NCBI GenBank assembly: GCA_002343545.1
Contig: DDRA01000069.1
Span: forward strand, 32,022-43,525
Length of the DNA: 11,504 nt
Source of the DNA: Bacteriovoracaceae bacterium UBA2428
GTDB lineage: Bacteria > Bdellovibrionota > UBA2428
Direction of reading: 5' to 3'
The notes under the pieces were generated by a model. The model searched no databases, was not told the DNA's origin, and saw only the letters and a program-made list of their open reading frames with translations. Both the position numbers and the translations under genes were made by a program. Positions 1 to 5,484 of the stretch are shown here, one piece after another (position 1 is the stretch's first letter; each line of letters starts with the position of its first letter).

Positions 1-598
1 CGCGCACGTTGTGGTCGGTGATCAAAACGCCGAGGCCGCGATCCTTCAAAAACAGGATCAGCTTTCGGATATCGTCGATGGCGAGCGGGTCGATGCCGGC
101 GAAAGGCTCGTCGAGCAGCACGAAGTCCGGATCGATAGCGAGGCAACGCGCGATCTCGCAACGACGACGCTCACCGCCCGAAAGCGCGGTGACCGGGCTT
201 TGCGCGACCTTCTCGAGCCCGAAGCGACGGATGAGCTCCCACGTCTTCTCGTTCACGTCCGCGTCGGGGAGATCCTTGACCTCGAAGGCCATGGCGATGT
301 TGTCGAAGACGCTCAGACGACGGAAGAGGCTCGTTTCCTGCGGCAGATAGCCGACGCCCTTCCGGGCCCGGTCGTGGAGGGGGAGCCGCCCGACTTCCTC
401 TTCGTCCAGTTGGACCTTGCCGCCTTCGTCCGAGAAAACGAGCCCGACCATCATGTAGAAAACCGTCGTCTTGCCGGCGCCGTTCGGGCCCAGAAGCCCG
501 ACCACGCGGCCGCGACGCAACTCGATCGACACGCCGTCGACGACTCGACGCTTGCCGTAAACCTTCACCAAATTCTCGGCCTTGAAGATATCCGCCAC
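1..598 (-). CDS. lptB: LPS export ABC transporter ATPase LptB (partial, C-terminus off the left edge)
   Basis: This is the cytoplasmic ATPase that powers lipopolysaccharide extraction from the inner membrane by the LptB2FG complex. Translating from the GTG at 598 gives about 199 residues, starting MADIFKAENLVKVYG. Walker A GPNGAGKT lies at about residues 37-44, the Q-loop in GYLPQET at about 84-89, then FRRLSV, the signature LSGGERRR, Walker B VLLDEPFAGID and the switch histidine in ITDHN. These are close to the E. coli LptB sequence as I know it, including the LptB-typical FRRLSV and GVLITDHNVR stretches. About 40 C-terminal residues are missing at the edge. The GTG start is chosen because the M-A-x(4)-A-x-NL beginning matches the family; it has no good ribosome site (AGGAG lies about 17 nt upstream). 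The upstream neighbour is an RNA methyltransferase, not the usual lptA/lptC/kds genes. Confidence 0.95.
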   Translation of the reverse strand, partial: MADIFKAENLVKVYGKRRVVDGVSIELRRGRVVGLLGPNGAGKTTVFYMMVGLVFSDEGGKVQLDEEEVGRLPLHDRARKGVGYLPQETSLFRRLSVFDNIAMAFEVKDLPDADVNEKTWELIRRFGLEKVAQSPVTALSGGERRRCEIARCLAIDPDFVLLDEPFAGIDPLAIDDIRKLILFLKDRGLGVLITDHNVR

Positions 599-635
599 CG
601 AGACGCAGTCTAGCGCTCCTGGGCCTCGGGAGAAA

Positions 636-658
636 GCGGCGCGCCTCGGACGCGCCAC
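636..658 (-). terminator. Terminator-like hairpin between the methyltransferase gene and lptB
   Basis: Read on the minus strand, an 8-bp stem GTGGCGCG / CGCGCCGC (one G-T wobble) encloses a 7-nt loop and is followed directly by TTTCT. It starts a few bases after the methyltransferase stop codon. The T tract is short and interrupted, so this may be a partial terminator or attenuator that lowers read-through into lptB rather than a full stop. Confidence 0.4.
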
Positions 659-664
659 GGCCCG

Positions 665-2020
665 TCAATGGATGGGTTCGTCTTCGGCGGGTTCCCGGAG
701 GAGCGAAGCGCCAGCCGCCGGTTTCACGCCGGCCGCGTTCGGGTTCTCCAGGTACACGATGCATTCGACGTGGTCGGTCTGCGGGAACATGTCGACCGGC
801 TCGATCGCCCGAAGTTTCAGGTGCGGCGCGCCCTTCAGCAAGATCCGGATGTCCCGCGCCTGCGTGTTGGGGTTGCACGAGATGTAGACGAGCTTCTTGG
901 GGAAGCGCTCGAGCAAGGCGCGTAGAACGGGCTCCTCGCAGCCCTTGCGGGGCGGGTTCAACACGACCCAGTCGGGCGTGCCGAACTCGGAGCAGAAGGT
1001 CTGGATCCCCTCGAGGGAGTCCGCGCAAAGGTGAAGCACGTTCGAGATCTTGTTACGGCGGGCGGCCGTGATCCCCTCGAGCGCCGCGGCGCCGACTTCC
1101 TCCACGGCCAGGACGCTTTCCGTCCGGTCGGCCATGTGGAAAGCGAAGAGTCCCGCGCCGCTGTAGAGATCGAGGCCCGCCTTGAAGGGACCGGGTCCCA
1201 GCAGCTCGCTCGTTCGACGGTACAGATAGGAAGCTTGGCCGCTGTTGACCTGCAAGAAGGACAAGGGCCCCACCGGAACGCGGAAGCCTCCGAAGGTTTC
1301 GGAAAGCTCGCCACGCTTGGCTTGGTAACGGTTCGCTTCGCCCAAGAGCACGTTGCCCGTGTCGTCGTTGATGTTCTGCACGACGGCCACGACCCGGTCC
1401 GCCCATTCACGGTCGATCGCCGCGAAGACCTTCTCCAGGCTGGCGATCTTGTGGGCGCTCGTCACGAAGACGGCCACGAGTTTTTTCTCGCGGAAGGAAT
1501 AGCGCACGATAAGATAACGCACCGTCGGCGTGCGGGCGTTCAGGGGACCGCAAGGAACCTTGAAGGCTTCGAGCTTGGCCTTCACGAAGGCCGAGAATTC
1601 GTTGATGAGCGGAGCGTGGACCGCGCATTTCGGGATATCGACGACGTCGTGCGTCCCCGGGGCATATATCCCCATCTTCAGTCCGCTGGCATCGCGATCC
1701 AGCACCCACTTCGCCTTGTTACGGTAGCCCAAAGTCAAGGGCGAGGCCTTCGTCGACTTGATCGCTTGCTTCACGATCGGCTCCGAGAAGCCCGCTTTCA
1801 GGTAAGCATCGAAAACACGTTGGCGTTTGCGCTCGAGCTGCTCGCCGTAGGGCAGCCGAATGATCGGGCAACCGCCGCACTCGTTCTGGTGGATGCAAGG
1901 CTTCGGGAGCTTGTCTTTGTCCAGGAAGAAGGGCTTCGGGGCGCGGCCGCGCGGCGACGCGCTTTTGCTCGCGGGACGAGGACGTCCCTTAAAACGGGAT
2001 TTCGATGTCGGACGACTCAC
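665..2020 (-). CDS. RlmD/TrmA-family 23S rRNA (uracil-5-)-methyltransferase without TRAM domain
   Basis: This SAM-dependent enzyme methylates C5 of uridine in rRNA or tRNA. The protein is 451 aa from the GTG at 2020, which has AGGAGG 6 nt upstream and overlaps the upstream stop codon as GTGA. It starts with about 35 basic, low-complexity residues instead of the N-terminal TRAM domain seen in E. coli RlmD. Iron-sulfur ligands are visible as Cys42, Cys48 and Cys51 (C-x5-C-x2-C) and Cys132, the spacing known for RlmD. Other family marks are GYRNKAKW near residue 98, FLQVNSG, the SAM-binding LDLYSGAGLFA, LNPPRKG, the nucleophile Cys382 in YISCNP and the likely base Glu419 in DHVECIVYL. Which uridine it modifies cannot be told from sequence. 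The same frame is open far upstream (to 2896), but that stretch is out of frame with the real upstream gene and is not part of this protein. Confidence 0.93.
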   Translation of the reverse strand: MSRPTSKSRFKGRPRPASKSASPRGRAPKPFFLDKDKLPKPCIHQNECGGCPIIRLPYGEQLERKRQRVFDAYLKAGFSEPIVKQAIKSTKASPLTLGYRNKAKWVLDRDASGLKMGIYAPGTHDVVDIPKCAVHAPLINEFSAFVKAKLEAFKVPCGPLNARTPTVRYLIVRYSFREKKLVAVFVTSAHKIASLEKVFAAIDREWADRVVAVVQNINDDTGNVLLGEANRYQAKRGELSETFGGFRVPVGPLSFLQVNSGQASYLYRRTSELLGPGPFKAGLDLYSGAGLFAFHMADRTESVLAVEEVGAAALEGITAARRNKISNVLHLCADSLEGIQTFCSEFGTPDWVVLNPPRKGCEEPVLRALLERFPKKLVYISCNPNTQARDIRILLKGAPHLKLRAIEPVDMFPQTDHVECIVYLENPNAAGVKPAAGASLLREPAEDEPIH

Positions 2021-3009
2021 TTGGATCCTCCTGCGGGAACGGCCGCCGGGGCCGTCGGCGTCGCGTTCGCCTTCTGCGGGTCCGCCTTGTCGTCGGAATC
2101 CGAGTCGGGACGCGTGCAGTAGTTCCCGCGTATGTAGACGGGGGGCAGGTAACGGCCGCCTTCGGGGGGCGGCGCGTGTTGGATCGTCACCTGCGAGCTG
2201 CCGGCGGAACCGGGCTCGAAAGTGACCATGGCGCCCGCCTTCGTCGTGAAGGTCAGGACGGGCCGATTGATGTGGGGCCTCAGGTCCACGGCCTCCACCA
2301 CTTTGGGTTTGCGCTTGGGAAGCTCGAGGATGCGATTGTAAACGGCGTCCTTCGTGACGATGGACTCGGTGCCTCCGTCCTTGAGTTGACGGCGAAAGAT
2401 GAAGGCCACGTAGCCCTTGGCGTCCATGACCTGGTGGATTTCCCACAGGCTCATCGACGTCTCGGAGTTCAAGCTCATTTCGTCCTTCATCAGCAGGCGA
2501 ACGCTGCGGCGGTCCGGGCGGAACTTCCACGGGATCATGAACACGGGCCCGCACGAGGTGACCTCGTTCACGCGGTACCCCACCAAGTGCCGGGGTAACA
2601 CGCTCTCGGGACGAGCGGGGGTCTTGGCCTGGACGCTTCCCGCCAAAACGGCGAGCGCGAGGAAAACGGCGCGAAGGCCCTGCGTCTTGGCGTCGAAGAG
2701 GCGGCGGCGCGCCAGGTAAAAGCGCCAGATCGCGAGCAGGATCGCGGGGCGCCACGACGAGAAGGCGACGAGCGCGCCCGCGAAGGCCATCACGAAAGTC
2801 GCCAGCCACACGAGGTCCAGGAGATCGCGCCGGAACCACGCGCACCAGGCGAGCGCGGCGATCCCCACCCAAAGCGCCAAAACGATGACGTTCCAAGCCG
2901 CGGCCTCGCGCGGCGTCGGGATCGGCAGCGACGCGAGAACGCCGAGCGCAAGCGCCACGGTGTAGACTCGCGTCCGATTCTCGGGAGCCCCGAGCGATCC
3001 GAATTCCAT
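2017..3009 (-). CDS. Uncharacterised membrane protein with periplasmic C-terminal domain
   Basis: I do not recognise the family. The 330-aa protein has hydrophobic segments at about residues 15-30, 38-58, 63-84 and possibly 88-99. A stretch at about 101-128 then looks like a complete Sec signal peptide: basic RRRLFDAKTQGLR, hydrophobic AVFLALAVLAG, and SVQA before K129. The rest (129-330) is hydrophilic, beta-rich in character, has two cysteines (153 and 298) that could form a disulfide, and ends in a Pro/Ala-rich tail. This fits a periplasmic domain tethered by, or cleaved from, a membrane anchor. The ATG at 3009 has no clear ribosome site, but GTTAAGAT, a possible -10 box, lies about 10 nt upstream. 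It overlaps the methyltransferase gene by 4 nt, so the two are probably co-translated. It lies near lptB but does not resemble LptA or LptC. Confidence 0.8.
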   Translation of the reverse strand: MEFGSLGAPENRTRVYTVALALGVLASLPIPTPREAAAWNVIVLALWVGIAALAWCAWFRRDLLDLVWLATFVMAFAGALVAFSSWRPAILLAIWRFYLARRRLFDAKTQGLRAVFLALAVLAGSVQAKTPARPESVLPRHLVGYRVNEVTSCGPVFMIPWKFRPDRRSVRLLMKDEMSLNSETSMSLWEIHQVMDAKGYVAFIFRRQLKDGGTESIVTKDAVYNRILELPKRKPKVVEAVDLRPHINRPVLTFTTKAGAMVTFEPGSAGSSQVTIQHAPPPEGGRYLPPVYIRGNYCTRPDSDSDDKADPQKANATPTAPAAVPAGGSK

Positions 3010-3079
3010 CGATTTATCTTAACATGGGGGAGGCGCCAAAAAGCCGCTTCCGAGTCGAGGGGGGGCGCGCCGCCGCCCG

Positions 3080-4240
3080 CTAAACCAAGTCCCGCAAAAC
3101 CCGGTTCCGCGCGAGCAACCTTTGCTTGGCCTTGTACTCACGGTGACGGCTCCGACCGCCGATCGATTCGACGTAGGATTCCTTGTCCAAGATCTGGATC
3201 TCGAAGGGGTAGTAGAAGGAACGATTCTCCCGAATCATGATGGGGACCTTCTTGAGCATGGCCGCGCCGGCTTTCGTCTTGTCGAACTCGGCCTTCATCT
3301 CTTGGTAAAGACGGAAGGCCGGCGTCGGCGCCGTGATGAGCTGGCGGCAGGTGAACTGGATCGCGCGGTACCAGCTCGAAGAGAAAGGGTTGCGCGTGAG
3401 CGCGGTGGGCGCGACGAGACCCTCTTCCTCGATCTTGCGCAGGCGCAGTTCGGCGGCCTGGGGGCTCAGCTCGCCGCGCGCGATCTCGGAACGCATCTGC
3501 TCGATGCTTTGCTCGAGGACCTCGAGCGGCAACAAGGAGTTCACGGAACGGCCGGGCTGGATATTCGCCACGCTGATCGCGCCCACCTCGAAGAGGATCT
3601 GCACGAGGTGGTAGGCGTCGAAACGCGTTTCGGTGACGAAGCGAATCCCGATCCGGTCGTAGATCTCCTCGGCGATGGCCGTCGGCTTGGAGAGCAGCTT
3701 GGTGAGCGTGGAGTCACGGTCTTTGCGGTACTTGCGGAGGTAACGGATGATCGTGACCTTGCGGTTGCCGAGCGTGATCTCCCAACGGCGCGGCCCGGCG
3801 GGAACGACGAGCTTATTGAAGCGTTCGAAGATCTGGTCGCGCGCGTATTGGAAGAATTCGCTCCGCAGATCGTTATCGAGGTGCGAGATGATGTGCATGA
3901 CCCGCAAGATCGAACAGCTCCAACGACCGAGCGTCGATCCGCGCGTCGAAGCCTCGAGGAGCAGCTTGACGATCTCGGATTGGGAACCGCGGCTCATGAG
4001 CTCGACCGGCATCTCCTCGCCCGGATCGAGCAAGTGCGTTCGGATGAAGGCGAGGCTCTGGAAGTAGATGCGCCAAACCTCCTCGCGAACGAGGGGGTCT
4101 TCGATGTCGTAGCCGTAGGAGAGCAGGAAAAGTTTGGCTTCGGCCTTGGACTTCAGGTGCAGGCGGGGAAAATCGATCGACGAACGCCCTTCAAGCGCCA
4201 CGCGCAGTTGGGGCCACTCGAAATGGAGAGCGTCCGTCAT
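3080..4240 (-). CDS. Divergent RelA/SpoT-fold protein (nucleotidyltransferase-like, function unknown)
   Basis: The 386-aa protein has no RSH-type HD hydrolase domain or TGS domain that I can see. Its middle and C-terminal parts line up by eye with the (p)ppGpp synthetase fold. KYRKDRDSTLTK (170-181) sits where RelA has its basic ATP-binding KxxxSxxxK stretch. YDRIGIRFV (194-202) matches FDIRAVRIV with Asp195 at the metal-ligand position. WYRAIQFTCRQL (290-301) matches GYQSIHT with Tyr291 at the guanine-stacking position. PFEIQILDKESY (345-356) matches the EIQIRT motif with Glu347. The order is right, and an insertion of about 50 residues (235-285, helical and charged) separates the second and third motifs. 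I recall a deltaproteobacterial family of unknown function (TIGR04552-like) of about this size, but cannot confirm membership. The gene follows the charged protein gene by 12 bp and lacks a clear ribosome site, so it is probably translated by coupling. Real gene: near certain. RSH fold: likely. Activity: unknown. Confidence 0.85.
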   Translation of the reverse strand: MTDALHFEWPQLRVALEGRSSIDFPRLHLKSKAEAKLFLLSYGYDIEDPLVREEVWRIYFQSLAFIRTHLLDPGEEMPVELMSRGSQSEIVKLLLEASTRGSTLGRWSCSILRVMHIISHLDNDLRSEFFQYARDQIFERFNKLVVPAGPRRWEITLGNRKVTIIRYLRKYRKDRDSTLTKLLSKPTAIAEEIYDRIGIRFVTETRFDAYHLVQILFEVGAISVANIQPGRSVNSLLPLEVLEQSIEQMRSEIARGELSPQAAELRLRKIEEEGLVAPTALTRNPFSSSWYRAIQFTCRQLITAPTPAFRLYQEMKAEFDKTKAGAAMLKKVPIMIRENRSFYYPFEIQILDKESYVESIGGRSRHREYKAKQRLLARNRVLRDLV

Positions 4241-4252
4241 GATCGACGCTGA

Positions 4253-4807
4253 TTACCAGCGATCTTCCTCGTCGTCGTCGCCGCCTTCGAATTCTTCGAA
4301 GGATTGACGCTTCGAGGGAGCCCAGTCTTCTTCTTCGTCTTCGTCGGTCCACTCGTCCGAGTCGTCGAAGTTGGCGCGGGCGCCACCTTCGTCGCCGCGA
4401 CCTTCGATGCCGGTCGGGTCGTCCTTCCACCAGGGGGGCGGGCCTTCGTCGCCTTCTTCCTCGTCGATTTCGGCGCCTTCGAGCTCGGCCTCTTCCGACT
4501 CTTCTTCGTAGCGAGGCTCTTCGTCCATGCTACGCGGATAGATCGTTTCGTCTTTCTTCTTGGCGGCCTTCGCGGGAGCCGCTTTAGCCTTCACGGCCAC
4601 TTCGGGTTCCGGCGCGGCCGCTTTCTTGGCGACGGGCTTCTCGGCAACGGCCTTGGCGACGACCTTCTCGGCCGCCTTCTTCGCCGGTGCCGCCGGCTTC
4701 TTAGGCGCACCCTTGTCCTTCACGGCCGGCTTCTTGGCCGGGGCCGCGGGCTTCGCTTTCTTCACGGGTGCCGCAGGTTTCTTCGCAGTCTTCTTTTTGG
4801 CCGCCAT
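4253..4807 (-). CDS. Lys/Ala/Pro-rich basic protein with acidic C-terminal half
   Basis: The 184-aa protein has two opposite halves. Residues 1 to about 87 are Lys/Ala/Pro-rich with repeated KKPAAPxKK-like units, like histone H1 tails and bacterial H1-like DNA-binding proteins. Residues from about 88 to the end are strongly acidic, with runs of Glu and Asp, a PPPWWKDD patch and tryptophans spread to the very last residue. It has no signal peptide or membrane segment. The basic half could bind DNA or RNA while the acidic half competes or recruits a partner; this is inference from composition. Low-complexity composition makes homology calls unreliable. The reading frame is supported by its place directly before the RelA/SpoT-fold gene (12-bp gap) and by a plausible promoter immediately upstream. 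There is no ribosome site before its ATG, which fits a leaderless message. Confidence 0.75.
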   Translation of the reverse strand: MAAKKKTAKKPAAPVKKAKPAAPAKKPAVKDKGAPKKPAAPAKKAAEKVVAKAVAEKPVAKKAAAPEPEVAVKAKAAPAKAAKKKDETIYPRSMDEEPRYEEESEEAELEGAEIDEEEGDEGPPPWWKDDPTGIEGRGDEGGARANFDDSDEWTDEDEEEDWAPSKRQSFEEFEGGDDDEEDRW

Positions 4808-4816
4808 ACTTAGTTT

Positions 4817-4845
4817 GCGATAAAGACAGTTTATGGGGGTGTCAA
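4817..4845 (-). promoter_or_regulatory. Putative sigma70-type promoter for the 4807-4253 operon, almost leaderless
   Basis: On the minus strand a perfect TTGACA (4845-4840) is followed after 17 nt by TATCGC (4822-4817), which keeps only the first three bases of TATAAT. Transcription would begin only a few bases before the ATG at 4807, which itself has no Shine-Dalgarno sequence. The -35 box lies inside the first codons of the divergent pseudouridine synthase gene. This is sequence-based prediction only. Confidence 0.4.
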
Positions 4846-5480
4846 GCCGCTTGGAATCCGTCGAAGTTCTATTGGAAACTCCGGACTATCTCGTCCTGAA
4901 TAAACCCTGTCGGAAGCACTTTGACGAAGTTTTAACTCAGAGCGTCAACAAGGGAGTCTGGGTGCCCGCCCACCGCCTCGACTTCGAAACGAGCGGCTGC
5001 CTTCTGTTTTGCCGCCCCGAAAAGCTGGCCTCCTTTCGCGCTTACTTCCAAAGCCGCCCGCCCGAGCTCGAAAAGCTCTACCTTGCGGGCGCTTCGCGAC
5101 GGGTGGATGAGCTCGAAAACCGGGAAAGCCTCGAAGCCACCGGCTTCATCGGCGGCCGCTACCGTTCCTCGAAGAAAGTACGCTTCGCGACCGAAGCGAC
5201 GGAATTGAAGGGATACCACGGAGTCCAGGCGGTCTCGCACCGGGTTAGCCGCGCGCAAGCCGCGCGTCCGGACGCTTGGGAGGGCGAAGTTTATCGCGTG
5301 CGCCTCTTCAGCGGCGCCCGCCATCAGATCCGAGCGTGGTTCGCGGCGCAAGGAGCTCCGCTCGTGGGCGACCCCGTCTACGGCGACGCCGGGGAAAGGC
5401 TCGAACTCCACGCGGAGCGACTCGCCTGGATCGATCCGGAGAGCCGCCGCCCTTACGAAGCGACGGCTCCCGTTCGTTGA
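4833..5480 (+). CDS. RluA-family pseudouridine synthase without S4 domain
   Basis: The protein is predicted to convert specific uridines in rRNA or tRNA to pseudouridine. The 215-aa chain holds the catalytic-domain marks in order: YLVLNKP (19-25), AHRLDFETSG (46-55) with the catalytic Asp50, KLYLAG (81-86) with the conserved Tyr83, RLFSGARHQIRAWFA (157-171) with the conserved Arg167, PLVGDPVYGD (176-185) and LELHAERL. The N-terminal S4 RNA-binding domain of RluC/RluD is absent, as in TruC-like and RluA-like short members. The segment after LNKP (CRKHFDEVL) departs from the common AGLxVHP, so the RNA target cannot be guessed. The start may be ATG 4833 or GTG 4839; the first motif at residue 19 leaves no room for a much later start. 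No ribosome site is evident. It is divergent from the charged-protein gene by 25 bp and convergent with clpB. Confidence 0.92.
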   Translation: MGVSSRLESVEVLLETPDYLVLNKPCRKHFDEVLTQSVNKGVWVPAHRLDFETSGCLLFCRPEKLASFRAYFQSRPPELEKLYLAGASRRVDELENRESLEATGFIGGRYRSSKKVRFATEATELKGYHGVQAVSHRVSRAQAARPDAWEGEVYRVRLFSGARHQIRAWFAAQGAPLVGDPVYGDAGERLELHAERLAWIDPESRRPYEATAPVR

Positions 5481-5484
5481 AGAC

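Noticed and set aside
2021..2896. Extension of the methyltransferase frame upstream to 2896, which would give a 743-aa protein
   Set aside because: The added part is a shadow of the 2017-3009 gene in another frame, is Arg-rich nonsense, and the GTG at 2020 has an ideal AGGAGG.
3010..3079. GGGCG-GCGGCG-CGCCC hairpin after the RelA/SpoT-like gene as a terminator
   Set aside because: The 5-bp stem is followed by C-rich sequence, not a T tract. In such GC-rich DNA a short stem like this is expected by chance.
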